This document shows, piece after piece, positions 17,456 to 27,489 of a stretch of 36,185 nucleotides of DNA. Position 1 is the stretch's first letter. Every line of letters begins with the position of its first letter. The translations under genes and the position numbers were made by a program. The notes beneath the pieces were generated by a model. It saw only the letters and a program-made list of their open reading frames with translations. It had not been told where the DNA came from and searched no databases. Origin of the DNA: Desulfobacteraceae bacterium (GTDB taxonomy: Bacteria; Desulfobacterota; Desulfobacteria; Desulfobacterales; Desulfosalsimonadaceae); NCBI GenBank assembly GCA_021737545.1, contig JAIPDT010000011.1, positions 1 through 36,185 of the forward strand, given 5' to 3'.

Positions 17456-19399
17456 ATGGAATTGGCAATTACTGGAACCTCGGAACAAAACCGTCTGATA
17501 AATGAAAAAAGCCCTTATTTGATACAGCATGCGGACAACCCGGTTGATTGGTATCCATGGGGGGATGAAGCATTTAAGAAAGCGGAGGATGAAAACAAGC
17601 CGATTCTGGTTTCGATCGGGTATTCCACCTGTCACTGGTGCCATGTTATGGCGGACGAATCTTTTTCTGATCCTGCAATCGCGGATATCATGAACCAAGA
17701 TTTTGTAAATATCAAGATTGACAGGGAGGAGAGACCTGATCTCGATCAAATCTATATCAGCTCGGTCTCAGCCATGAGAGGATCGGCTGGCTGGCCTTTA
17801 AATGTGTTTCTTACGCCTGATGCAAAGCCCTTTTTTGGTGGCACGTACTTTCCCGCTAAAAAGCGTTTTGGTATGCCTTCCTGGAAGGAAGTGCTGACTG
17901 CCGTGGCAAGGGAGTGGAAAAGTGACAAAGATCGAAAAAAGCTTCTTGATTCCGCCGAAGGCATTACTGATGCGCTAAAACAGTATCTAAATGGCGGGTT
18001 ACTCCATAAGGGCAGCACCATACCGGATAAAAAGGCAGTCCGCGATACGGCTAAATCTTTTTACGAATCCCATGACTCTGTTTACGGTGGATTCAGCAGC
18101 GCCCCCAAATTTCCGATGCCTGTGGTTCTTGATTTTCTCCTGTTTTATCACTGCCTTGCTCAGACCGAAGATCGGCAGGCGGATGAGAAAGTGGAAGCCC
18201 TTGATATTGCCGTACATACCATGCGTAAGATGGCAAGGGGAGGCATATTCGATCATGTGGGCGGCGGTTTTCACAGGTATTCCACGGATGAATACTGGCA
18301 TGTGCCTCATTTTGAAAAAATGCTTTATGACAATTCGCAGCTGATAACAGTTTACCTGAAAGCATATGATATAACCGGGTACGATGAATTTGCAGCAACA
18401 GCCAGACAAAGCCTGGAATACGTTTTCAGGAACATGACCCATCCTCTGGGCGGATTTTATTCCGCACAGGATGCTGATAGCCCGGAATTCGATCTTGCCG
18501 CAGGCAAGGATAATAAATCGGGCAATGGCCGAAAGGCTGAAGGGGCTTATTACGCGTGGAGAAAAACTGAAATTGATTCAGTTCTGGATAAGCATTCCGC
18601 TGCTGTAGTCTCGTATCACTATGATATACGTTCTCAGGGAAACGCTCAAAATGATGCTTTCGGAGAATTTACCGGCAAGAACATTCTGCGCGAAACCGGG
18701 AGCATTAAAGAAACAGCCCAACATTTTGGATTAAGTCGGCAAGAGGTGCGAACCACTCTTGAATCCGCCGGTCAGAAGCTGCTGGAAGCCAGAAGCATGC
18801 GGCCTGCACCTCAAACCGATGACAAAATAATAACCGAGTGGAATTCTTTGATGATCTCGGCCCTGGCTCAAGCGGGCAGGGTGCTGGGTGATGAAAGATA
18901 TCGGATTGCAGCGAAAAAGGCGGTTGATTTCATAAATGCCAGTCTTTTTTCGGGTAAAGGTGAGTTATATCGCAGGTGGCGGGGCGGGGAATGCGGAATT
19001 GCCGGCCTTGCAAGCGATTATGCTTTTTTTGTTCAGGCATTACTGGACATGTATGAGGCGTTCGAGGACCGTGAATACATGGAAAATGCAGTAGAATTGG
19101 GAGACCGGATGCTGGATCGGTTTTATGATTCCGAAAACGGAGGTTTTTTCATAACCGCCCCTGATCATGATCCCCGCCTGATATTCAGGGCCAAGGATTT
19201 TATGGACGGAGTACTGCCGGCTGCAGGTTCTGTTGCGGCCATGAACTGCATTCGCCTGTTTCGGCTCACACAAGAAAAACGTTTTTTGGAAGCGGCCCGG
19301 CGAACCTTTATTGCTGCGGAAGAACGTATAAACAGACAGCCGCAAAGCGCACCCCTGCTCATTGCTGCATTGGGAAGTTATTATAACGATCATAAATGA
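17456..19399 (+). CDS. Thioredoxin domain-containing protein (DUF255 / YyaL / SPATA20-like)
   Basis: [60 protein letters not shown]. Confidence 0.93.
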   Translation: MELAITGTSEQNRLINEKSPYLIQHADNPVDWYPWGDEAFKKAEDENKPILVSIGYSTCHWCHVMADESFSDPAIADIMNQDFVNIKIDREERPDLDQIYISSVSAMRGSAGWPLNVFLTPDAKPFFGGTYFPAKKRFGMPSWKEVLTAVAREWKSDKDRKKLLDSAEGITDALKQYLNGGLLHKGSTIPDKKAVRDTAKSFYESHDSVYGGFSSAPKFPMPVVLDFLLFYHCLAQTEDRQADEKVEALDIAVHTMRKMARGGIFDHVGGGFHRYSTDEYWHVPHFEKMLYDNSQLITVYLKAYDITGYDEFAATARQSLEYVFRNMTHPLGGFYSAQDADSPEFDLAAGKDNKSGNGRKAEGAYYAWRKTEIDSVLDKHSAAVVSYHYDIRSQGNAQNDAFGEFTGKNILRETGSIKETAQHFGLSRQEVRTTLESAGQKLLEARSMRPAPQTDDKIITEWNSLMISALAQAGRVLGDERYRIAAKKAVDFINASLFSGKGELYRRWRGGECGIAGLASDYAFFVQALLDMYEAFEDREYMENAVELGDRMLDRFYDSENGGFFITAPDHDPRLIFRAKDFMDGVLPAAGSVAAMNCIRLFRLTQEKRFLEAARRTFIAAEERINRQPQSAPLLIAALGSYYNDHK

Positions 19400-19414
19400 A
19401 AGGAGGATTCATCT

Positions 19415-19618
19415 ATGGCCAAGAAATACCTTTTAAACGCAAGATGCCCTCAGTGCGGCTGCAGCGCAGTAATGCACTTGAGCCGCGAGGAAATCCAGGA
19501 ACGCTTCGGCAATGTCCCGAACGCGGAGCTCGAATGTTCCGAATGTATGGAAAAATACGAAATCGCCATGAAGGACGCGTGTCCTGAATGGGATAAGGAA
19601 TGCCGGCTGATGAAATAG
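19415..19618 (+). CDS. Small zinc-ribbon-like protein
   Basis: 67 aa with CPQCGC...CSEC pairs; good RBS (aaaggagg) upstream. Confidence 0.6.
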   Translation: MAKKYLLNARCPQCGCSAVMHLSREEIQERFGNVPNAELECSECMEKYEIAMKDACPEWDKECRLMK

Positions 19619-19729
19619 CCGGTAAATGCACTGTCGCTTTACAATCGGCGCAGGTTTTTTGATGAAACTGGGACAATAAAATGGTAATAAGAGTTGGTCG
19701 ATGAAGCAACCGATAAAAGGAGGTACAAA

Positions 19730-19990
19730 ATGGCCGAAGAACCGGATATAAAGCTATATGCACTGAGCACCTGCGGGCATTGCAAGAACGCAAAAAAGCT
19801 GCTTGACAACTGCGAGGTAACCTATGATTCAGTGGAAGTCGATCTTCTCGAAGGCGAGCAGCGCAAGGCTATATTAGAAGAGATAAAGGCATTGAATCCC
19901 AGGTGTTCATTTCCCACAATAAAGATTGGTGATCAGGTGATCGTGGGCTACAAAGAAGACGAAATAAAGGAGGCGTTGGGTGTGTCATGA
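19730..19990 (+). CDS. Glutaredoxin family protein
   Basis: LYALSTCGHCKNAKKLLD CxxC, SFPTIKIGDQVIVGYKEDEI; ATG 19730 preceded by aaaggaggt. Confidence 0.9.
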   Translation: MAEEPDIKLYALSTCGHCKNAKKLLDNCEVTYDSVEVDLLEGEQRKAILEEIKALNPRCSFPTIKIGDQVIVGYKEDEIKEALGVS

Positions 19991-20316
19991 ATGCTGAAGA
20001 TCTCTATGAAAAATTAAAAAAGATGCAGGAGCCCAAGGGATATTATTTCAACAAGGATACTGAACTTGTCTTTGAGCTGTTAAAAGCGCTGCTTGCAAAC
20101 AAAGAGCGTTACGGATACATGACGTGCCCCTGCAGGCTTGCCGCCGGCGACAAGGAAAAGGACAAAGACATAATCTGTCCCTGCGAATACCGGGAACAGG
20201 ATGTAAAGGAATACGGAAGCTGTTTCTGTCAGCTCTATGTCTCCAAACAATGGAACGAGGGCAGTATTCCGCATGTTGCGGTCCCGGAGCGGCGTCCGCC
20301 GGAAAAGATGATATAA
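19987..20316 (+). CDS. Ferredoxin-thioredoxin reductase catalytic-subunit-like protein
   Basis: CPC-X14-CPC-X12-CFC motif series; ATGA overlap with the glutaredoxin gene. Confidence 0.88.
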   Translation: MNAEDLYEKLKKMQEPKGYYFNKDTELVFELLKALLANKERYGYMTCPCRLAAGDKEKDKDIICPCEYREQDVKEYGSCFCQLYVSKQWNEGSIPHVAVPERRPPEKMI

Positions 20317-20356
20317 ACTTCTCTCTCTGCTGATAAGCAAGTTTTTCGAGGCCTAA

Positions 20357-20926
20357 ATGGGTGGTATGATATGCGATTCGGCGGACCGGAGCATCCCTTT
20401 TAAAAACGCCTACTGGGTCAGCCGGGACCGTTTTATGGCGGGCGAATATCCGCTTTCTTTCAGTCAGGAACAGTCCCGCAAACGCCTGAAATCTATATTT
20501 TCCCACGGCATCAGGCAGATCATAGACCTTACCGAACCCGACGAAATCTGCCGAGTGGGGCCCCTGCACCCCGGCTATGCAGAAATGGTCGAAGAGATTG
20601 CTGAAAGCATGGGCATTAAGGCTGAGTATACTTTCATGCCCGTGCGTGATTTTGACGCTCCGCAAAGAAAGACCATGGCCCGGATCCTTGACATGATCGA
20701 TGACTCCATAGTTTCCGGGCGTCCTGTCTATGCCCACTGCTGGGCGGGTATAGGCAGGACCGGAGCCGTGGTGGGCGCCTGGTTGGTCAGACACGGCCAT
20801 GCTGCGGACTATACTCTGCTAGAGACAATACAGAAGATGCGCATGCATACTGATACAGCCTTAATGGAATCTCCCCAAAGCAGAGAACAGCGCGAATTAA
20901 TTTTTTCCTGGGTCAGATACGAATAA
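20357..20926 (+). CDS. Dual-specificity/tyrosine phosphatase family protein
   Basis: HCWAGIGRTGAVVGAWLVRHG matches the HCxxGxxR(S/T) signature; upstream Asp loop VRDFDAPQ. Confidence 0.85.
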   Translation: MGGMICDSADRSIPFKNAYWVSRDRFMAGEYPLSFSQEQSRKRLKSIFSHGIRQIIDLTEPDEICRVGPLHPGYAEMVEEIAESMGIKAEYTFMPVRDFDAPQRKTMARILDMIDDSIVSGRPVYAHCWAGIGRTGAVVGAWLVRHGHAADYTLLETIQKMRMHTDTALMESPQSREQRELIFSWVRYE

Positions 20927-21060
20927 TCTTTCCTTGCAGGAAAATCCGCAGAAAATCCCCTTGCATCAGATTCTACAAGTTTTCTATAGTGTGGTTTTTC
21001 AAACTTATGCTCAATTCGGATTTTAAATAAATTTACGGTCAAGCAGAACAAGGGGGTATT

Positions 21061-22767
21061 ATGAGTCAGCGAGCGGTTATAATCGGTGCGGTTGCAGCAG
21101 GTTCCAAGGCTGCATGCAGGTATAAGCGCCTGTGCCAGAACGCGGAAGTTATACTTATTGATCAGGATAAATACATATCCTACGGCGGCTGCGGCATACC
21201 ATATTATGTTTCAGGCGATGTAAGCGATGAGAAAGAGCTTCGGTCCACCAGTTTTCATATGGTGCGTGACGAGAAGTTTTTCAGACATGACAAGGGAGTG
21301 GAAGCCATGACCGGCACACGGGCGTTTGCTATAGACCGGGAAAAAAAGACCGTGCGCATAGAAAAGCCGGACGGCACGCAGGCGGATCTTTCCTATGACA
21401 GGCTCATGCTCGCCACCGGATCCAGAGCCAAAAAATTAAATATTCCGGGCATGGAACTTGAAAACGTCTTCAGCGTGGCAAACCTTGAGCAGGCCATGGC
21501 AATCAAGGAGCAAATCACGACCGGGCGGATCGAAAATGCTGTTGTTATCGGCGCCGGATTCATCGGTCTTGAAATGGCGGAAGCCCTTTCTGACATGTGG
21601 GAGATCGAAACCTCGGTGGTTGAATATTGCGACCAGATTATGCCGGGGTTTGTGAGCAAAAATCTCTCTCAGATGGGGCAGCACAAAATGGAGCAAAACG
21701 GTGTGACCTTCTATCTGGGCGAGTCAGTGGAGGAGATCCAGGGACAAGACGGACGGGTCAGTGCTGTCAAAACAGAGAAACGCACACTTGAGGCCCAGCT
21801 TGTGATTTCAGCTGTTGGCATAGAGCCAAACAGCGACCTTGCACGTGATGCCGGTCTGGAAGCGGCGCCCGGCGGATTTATAGTGGTAAACGACCGGATG
21901 CAGACTTCTGATCCGGATATATATGCAGGCGGCGACTGTGTCCAGGTGGCAAACCTGGTGACAGGCAAGCCCTGCTACTATCCCCTGGGTTCAATTGCAA
22001 ACCGCCAGGGAAGGGTTGTCGGAACCAACATGGCGGGCGGAGACGCGCGTTTTAAGGGCGCGGTGGGCAGTTTTGCCGTCAAGCTGTTTGACGGGGCCCT
22101 TGCAGGGGCGGGCCTGACACCGGAGACCGCAGCCCGAGAGGGATATGACGCAGTGGGCATCCAGGTTGGCCAGTTTGACAGGGCACATTTTTATCCGGAA
22201 AAGGAAATTATATTTCTTGAGCTGGTGGTGGACACTAAAACCCGCCGGGTGCTTGGTATCCAGGGATTCGGCGGAGAGGCAAGCGGCATGTATGCCCGCG
22301 TCAATGCAATTGCTCCTCTGCTTCAGTATCATCCCTCGGTGGCCGATATCAGCAACCTGGAGCTTGCCTATTCCCCGCCTTTTGCGTCTGCCATGGATAT
22401 TGTAAATGCTGTTGCGAATGCCGCGGAAAATCATCTGGACGGCTATTACGCCCCGGCTCATATGGAGGATTTCGTCCAGTGCTGGAACAATCGGGACTGC
22501 GGTAAATATTTTTTCCTGGACTGCCGGGCTGAAGCGGATGCAAAATCGTTTGAGGAAAAATATCCTGACATCTGGAAAAGCATTCCCCATGAGCAGCTCC
22601 ATGCCAGGATAAACGAGGTGCCGCGCGACAAAACCCTGGTGCTGGTCTGCAACACCGGGGTCCGCTCCTATGAAGCACAAGTAAACCTGGCCGCCCACGG
22701 CATAACTGATGCCGTGAGCGTGGGAACGGGAATCGCGGGCATGAAGGAATGCGGCATGCGGTTTTAA
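21061..22767 (+). CDS. FAD-dependent CoA-disulfide reductase-like oxidoreductase with C-terminal rhodanese domain
   Basis: SYGGCGIPYYVSGDV, MLATGSRAKKLNIPG, VIGAGFIGLEMAEAL, DIYAGGDCVQV; C-terminal FFLDCRAEAD and LVCNTGVRSYEA rhodanese loop. Confidence 0.92.
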   Translation: MSQRAVIIGAVAAGSKAACRYKRLCQNAEVILIDQDKYISYGGCGIPYYVSGDVSDEKELRSTSFHMVRDEKFFRHDKGVEAMTGTRAFAIDREKKTVRIEKPDGTQADLSYDRLMLATGSRAKKLNIPGMELENVFSVANLEQAMAIKEQITTGRIENAVVIGAGFIGLEMAEALSDMWEIETSVVEYCDQIMPGFVSKNLSQMGQHKMEQNGVTFYLGESVEEIQGQDGRVSAVKTEKRTLEAQLVISAVGIEPNSDLARDAGLEAAPGGFIVVNDRMQTSDPDIYAGGDCVQVANLVTGKPCYYPLGSIANRQGRVVGTNMAGGDARFKGAVGSFAVKLFDGALAGAGLTPETAAREGYDAVGIQVGQFDRAHFYPEKEIIFLELVVDTKTRRVLGIQGFGGEASGMYARVNAIAPLLQYHPSVADISNLELAYSPPFASAMDIVNAVANAAENHLDGYYAPAHMEDFVQCWNNRDCGKYFFLDCRAEADAKSFEEKYPDIWKSIPHEQLHARINEVPRDKTLVLVCNTGVRSYEAQVNLAAHGITDAVSVGTGIAGMKECGMRF

Positions 22768-22882
22768 TCCCGTTTTTTGACAGGACAGGCTCCGGGAATA
22801 ATTATTTATAAATATAAAGCTGATGAGTCTTTTCCGAAAACGGTCAGGAGCAAAAAAATTGACCACGACCGCAGGAGTTAAT

Positions 22883-22935
22883 TTTACGCAAAAATACCGT
22901 CGCGACGGTATAGATTGCTTTTTACGGAAGCATCA
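22883..22935 (+). repeat. Partial copy of the metX-upstream repeat, with perfect palindrome ATACCGTCGCGACGGTAT (22894-22911)
   Basis: ttttacgcaaaaataccg is identical to the reverse complement of the 14.46 kb site; similarity continues through gat(c/t)gct..tttacg.aa.cat. Confidence 0.75.
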
Positions 22936-22968
22936 AAGCTGCTTAACTGTAAATTTGAGAGGGTAGAC

Positions 22969-25900
22969 ATGGAAACCGGATCAAGAGTCGGCGCATTTGC
23001 CTTTGACCATCCCAGGCTTATTGCAGCGGCAATAGTCGGGGTCACAATTATTCTGGCCGTGCTTGCAGGGCTTCCCAGCCTCTGGCCTCACAGGTTCGCC
23101 CCTCTCAACTCCCTGACCATTGACACGGACCCGGAAAACATGCTGCCCGAAGACGAGAAGGTCCGGGTTTTCCATGACAGGATGAAAGAGGTCATGTCAT
23201 TAAACGACATGATCGTGCTCGGAGTTGTAAACGAGAAAAATGAAGAACACGGTGTTTTTAACCCCGAATCTCTTGAAAAAGTATATGCTTTGACAGAATT
23301 CGCCAGGGGCCTGCGATGGCGGGACCCGGATGATCCGGCCCGCAGGCAGGGGGTGGTGGAAGCAGACATGATCGCACCCTCCATGGTTGATAACGTGGAG
23401 TCAGACGGTGCGGGTGCGGTGCGTTTTGAATGGCTCATGCAGCGCCCTCCCCGGACACAGCAGGAGGCGCTTGAGGTCAGGCGCAAAGCTCTGGCGATTC
23501 CGTTTTTAAAAGGCACTCTGGTTTCTGAGGACGGCAGAGCTGTTGCCCTGTATCTGCCTATTACTGACAAGGACGTAAGCCACCGCATATCCACTGCAAT
23601 CAAGGAAAAAATAAAAAATCCCTCCCGTCTGTTTTCCTCTGAGGTGGGAAACTTCAATGAAACTTTAAAACGCCTGGTTGATGCCGCAGACGGGCATGGT
23701 GATCCCCTGGTGGAAATGCTGTGGCAGGAGCTTTCTTCCAAAACCAGACAGCAGTTGATCGAAACCCACAAAAAGTCGAATAAGTGGGACTCGGTTCTTT
23801 CGGAATACGAATCAGTTGCAAAAAGCAACGGGGCTTCGGCTGATCTCAGGCAGCAGGCAAGATTACTGTTAAAGGAGCGAAACAGTGCACTGAATGCCTT
23901 TGTATCAGATATAAACAATTGGATTAACAAAGAGCTCTCCGGAAACTGGCTTAATCCTGATCCGGAGATCAAGCAGCGCCTGGGAGAAGAAGGAAGGGAC
24001 CTGGTTGACCGGGGGAAGGCCCTTTCACCCGTTGAGCAGCAGCGTTTAAAACGTCTGTGGGCAGAGGCTGCCTTTGCCGGCAATATAAGCAAGAGCATAC
24101 GTGCCTCGCTGCAGGGGGACGAAGAGTATTATATCACCGGCCTTCCTGTGGCTGAAGACACTTTCGGTGTCCAGATGTTTAAGCAGATGGCCATTTCCGC
24201 GCCACTGGCCATGCTGATCATATTTTTGCTCATGTGGTTTTTCTTCCGCTCAATCGCAATTGTTCTGCCGGCAATGTTTCTGGCCTTGATTTCGAGCGCC
24301 GCGACCATGTCTTTGCTGGTGGTCACCGGAAACACCGTGCACATAATGAGTTCAATGATACCGATTTTTATTGTTCCTATTGCGGTGTTAGATGACGTGC
24401 ACGTGACCTCTGAGTTTTTTGACCGCTACCGGCAAAGCGGAGACCGGAGAAAAACCGTCAAGGACGTGATGAACGCCCTTTTTACGCCCATGTTTTATAC
24501 CACTCTTACCACATCGGTCGGATTTGCATCCCTGGCTCTGGCGCCCATTCCGCCGGTACAGGTGTTCGGACTGTTTGTGGCCTTCGGCGTCATAGTTGCC
24601 TGGATCTGCACGATTCTGCTGGTACCCGCCTATATCGCAGTGCTGCCGGATAAAGTGCTAAAAGATTTCGGTGCCCGTCATGTGTCCGCTGATCATGAAA
24701 GCGGGCATTCCACACTTCTGGGACGGGTGCTTCTTTCCACCGGTAAAGGGACGGTACGCTGGGCAAAGCCGATTATTGCAGCAGCCATAATCGCACTGGT
24801 GATAGCGGGCTGGGGTATTAGCAAGATCAGGGTAAACGACAACCCCACCAACTGGTTTGAACCAAATCACCCCATCAGGATAGCTGACAGGGTGTTAAAC
24901 GATCATTTCGGCGGAACCTACATGGCGTATCTGGCATTCCGGCCTCATGACGCTCCCGACATTCCGGCAGGTGAGACCGCGGAGCAGGTCCGGGCCATGC
25001 AGGATCAAGCAGGACAGGGCGCAGACCAGGGCGGCGCCGGACCCGCTCTTCCCGGAGGCATGGGAAAAAGCCCTGAAAACAGCCGAAACGGGCCGGCACT
25101 GCCCTCCGGCATGGAGAATGATTCAGGTCAGAGCGGAGCAAGCAGCCCTTCGCTTCCGGCAGGCATGGGCGAGAAATCCGCGGCCCCTGCGGATAAAACA
25201 GAATCGTCTCGGGCCGCCCGGGCGGAGGATACGGAAGAAGCCGAGCCGATTTTCAAGGATCCTGCAACTATTCGCTGGATCGGGGCCCTGCAGGATTACA
25301 TGCGCCGGGAACTCGGAGACCTGGTGGGCAAGTCAAATTCGGTGACAGATATAGTTGAAACGGTTCATCGCGAGTTGCTGGTGGGAGTGGAAAGAGACGG
25401 CCGAGCAATTACCCGTGAAGAGGCCATGCGGGTGCCTGATACCCGCGGAGCCGTGGCACAGACCCTTCTCCAGTTTCAGAACAGCCACAGGCCTCAGGAT
25501 TTGTGGCATTTTATCTCCCCGGATCATCGCACCGCAGTAGTGTGGCTGCAGCTTACCAGCGGAGACAACCGGGATATGAGCGCGGTTGTAGAGCGAGTAA
25601 ACGACTGGCTGAAGTTCTGGGCCGCTGGTGAAAAACAGGCAGAAACCATGGTCAGCCGGAATCCGGAACGATTCACGCCCGTGCTCAACTCGGTTACACG
25701 ATACATTGAAAAATCAGGGGGCGATGCGGGAAATCTCAGGGAGATGATCGCTGACTCGCCTGCAGAAGCGGTTTCGCCCTTAAAGGCGCAAATGAACGAT
25801 CTGGCCCCTAAATACCAGCTCAAACATGACTGGTTCGGCCTGACCCATATAAACGTGACATGGCAGGAAAAGATGGTAACAGGAATGCTAAGGGCGCTTC

Positions 25901-26589
25901 TGGGAAGCTTTCTCGCCGTCTTTTTGATGATGACCCTGCTGTACCGGTCCGCCCTGTGGGGTATTTTGTGCATGGCGCCTTTAACCGTGACAATTGCCGG
26001 TATATACGGTCTTATAGGATTTATAGGCAAGGACTATGATATGCCCGTGGCAGTGCTTTCCGCGCTAAGCCTGGGGCTTGCGGTTGATTATGCCATACAT
26101 TTTCTGACCCGCAGTCGTATGATGTACCCGGATTTCGGGTCGTGGAAAAAAACCGCCGGTCCGGTGTTCGGGGAGCCGGCCAGGGCGATTACCAGAAACG
26201 CAATAGTTGTTGGTGTCGGTTTTCTGCCGCTTCTGTTTGCACCGCTGGTGCCGTACCAGACAGTTGGAATCTTTATTGCGGCTATACTTTTTCTGGCAGG
26301 GGTAAGCAGCTTGCTCATCCTGCCGGCCGCCTTGACCGTCGGCGAGGGCAAGCTTTTTCCAAGAACGCTACGGGAATGCACAATGTGCAACAGGGGTACC
26401 TGCATAATAGTAATCATAACAGGCGCCGTGCTGGTTTATATAAACGTGCAGCAGTATATCCGGATGGAATGGACCACTTTTTCGTGGATCGCCCTGCCGG
26501 TTATGGCTGTTCTGGCCGGCCTGTGCGCGTGGCATTCGCGCGGTGAAAAGGCCGTAACCGAGAGTTTTTGCGAGATTGATCAATCATAA
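22969..26589 (+). CDS. MMPL/RND-superfamily transporter with Pro/Gly-rich insertion in the second periplasmic loop
   Basis: Two repeated RND-like halves with TM clusters (SIAIVLPAMFLALISSAATMSLLV; GLAVDYAIHFLTRSR; DDVHVTSEFFDRY); start at ATG 22969. Confidence 0.9.
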   Translation: METGSRVGAFAFDHPRLIAAAIVGVTIILAVLAGLPSLWPHRFAPLNSLTIDTDPENMLPEDEKVRVFHDRMKEVMSLNDMIVLGVVNEKNEEHGVFNPESLEKVYALTEFARGLRWRDPDDPARRQGVVEADMIAPSMVDNVESDGAGAVRFEWLMQRPPRTQQEALEVRRKALAIPFLKGTLVSEDGRAVALYLPITDKDVSHRISTAIKEKIKNPSRLFSSEVGNFNETLKRLVDAADGHGDPLVEMLWQELSSKTRQQLIETHKKSNKWDSVLSEYESVAKSNGASADLRQQARLLLKERNSALNAFVSDINNWINKELSGNWLNPDPEIKQRLGEEGRDLVDRGKALSPVEQQRLKRLWAEAAFAGNISKSIRASLQGDEEYYITGLPVAEDTFGVQMFKQMAISAPLAMLIIFLLMWFFFRSIAIVLPAMFLALISSAATMSLLVVTGNTVHIMSSMIPIFIVPIAVLDDVHVTSEFFDRYRQSGDRRKTVKDVMNALFTPMFYTTLTTSVGFASLALAPIPPVQVFGLFVAFGVIVAWICTILLVPAYIAVLPDKVLKDFGARHVSADHESGHSTLLGRVLLSTGKGTVRWAKPIIAAAIIALVIAGWGISKIRVNDNPTNWFEPNHPIRIADRVLNDHFGGTYMAYLAFRPHDAPDIPAGETAEQVRAMQDQAGQGADQGGAGPALPGGMGKSPENSRNGPALPSGMENDSGQSGASSPSLPAGMGEKSAAPADKTESSRAARAEDTEEAEPIFKDPATIRWIGALQDYMRRELGDLVGKSNSVTDIVETVHRELLVGVERDGRAITREEAMRVPDTRGAVAQTLLQFQNSHRPQDLWHFISPDHRTAVVWLQLTSGDNRDMSAVVERVNDWLKFWAAGEKQAETMVSRNPERFTPVLNSVTRYIEKSGGDAGNLREMIADSPAEAVSPLKAQMNDLAPKYQLKHDWFGLTHINVTWQEKMVTGMLRALLGSFLAVFLMMTLLYRSALWGILCMAPLTVTIAGIYGLIGFIGKDYDMPVAVLSALSLGLAVDYAIHFLTRSRMMYPDFGSWKKTAGPVFGEPARAITRNAIVVGVGFLPLLFAPLVPYQTVGIFIAAILFLAGVSSLLILPAALTVGEGKLFPRTLRECTMCNRGTCIIVIITGAVLVYINVQQYIRMEWTTFSWIALPVMAVLAGLCAWHSRGEKAVTESFCEIDQS

Positions 26590-26604
26590 AAGGAGTAATC
26601 GATT

Positions 26605-27471
26605 ATGAAACGATATCTTTTGAGAGTCGGAATACTGGCTTCGGTTCTGGCTTTTGCGTTTGTGTTTCAACCTGCTGCCCTGGCGCAGGACGGGGGCGAA
26701 GACATTCCTTCCGTGGAAGAAATTGTGGAACGGGCAAATCGCGTGGCCTACTATCAGGGAAAAGACGGCCGTGCGGATGTGCAGATGCGTATCGTTGACT
26801 CCCAGGGCAGGGAACGCAGCAGGCGGTTTACCATCCTGCGAAGGGATAAAGCTCCGCCGGAGCAAAGGGCCGAAGAGGCCGGCGCGGACCGGTATACCGG
26901 AGATCAGAAGTTCTACGTTTATTTCAAGGGCCCGGCTGACGTACGCAATACCGTATTCATGGTCTGGAAGCACGTGGACGAGGATACGGACGACGATCGG
27001 TGGCTTTATTTGCCGGCCCTGGATCTGGTAAAGCGCATTGCCGCCTCTGACAAGCGTTCAAGCTTTGTTGGGTCGCATTTTTTCTATGAAGACGTATCAG
27101 GCAGAAATCCGGAGCTTGATGAGCACGAGCTTGCAGACGTCACGGAGAACTATTTCATTCTCAACAACACCCCGAAGAAACCCGGGCAGGTGGAATTTTC
27201 CCGCTACAGGATGTGGATTCACCGGGATACTTACCTGCCGGTCCAGACCGAGTACTATGACGATCAGGGCGAGGCTTACAGGCGCTATACAGTGGAAAAT
27301 GTTTCCAGGCTCCAGGATTATCTTACGGTGATGAGATCCAGGATGGAGGATTTGAGAAGCGGGGGGCATACCATAATAGAATACAGTGATGTTGAATATG
27401 ATGTAGGGATTCCGGAAGACATTTTTACGGAAAGATACCTGCGGAATCCGCCCATGAATTATATCGAGTAA
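26605..27471 (+). CDS. Outer membrane lipoprotein-sorting (LolA-like) protein
   Basis: Signal peptide; RRFTILRRDK...DQKFYVYFKGPADVRNTVFMVWKH...DDRWLYLPALDLVKRIAASDKRSSFVGSHFFYEDVSGR, typical of RND-associated LolA-like proteins. Confidence 0.88.
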   Translation: MKRYLLRVGILASVLAFAFVFQPAALAQDGGEDIPSVEEIVERANRVAYYQGKDGRADVQMRIVDSQGRERSRRFTILRRDKAPPEQRAEEAGADRYTGDQKFYVYFKGPADVRNTVFMVWKHVDEDTDDDRWLYLPALDLVKRIAASDKRSSFVGSHFFYEDVSGRNPELDEHELADVTENYFILNNTPKKPGQVEFSRYRMWIHRDTYLPVQTEYYDDQGEAYRRYTVENVSRLQDYLTVMRSRMEDLRSGGHTIIEYSDVEYDVGIPEDIFTERYLRNPPMNYIE

Positions 27472-27489
27472 AAAAGCGGGGGAAAAGCC

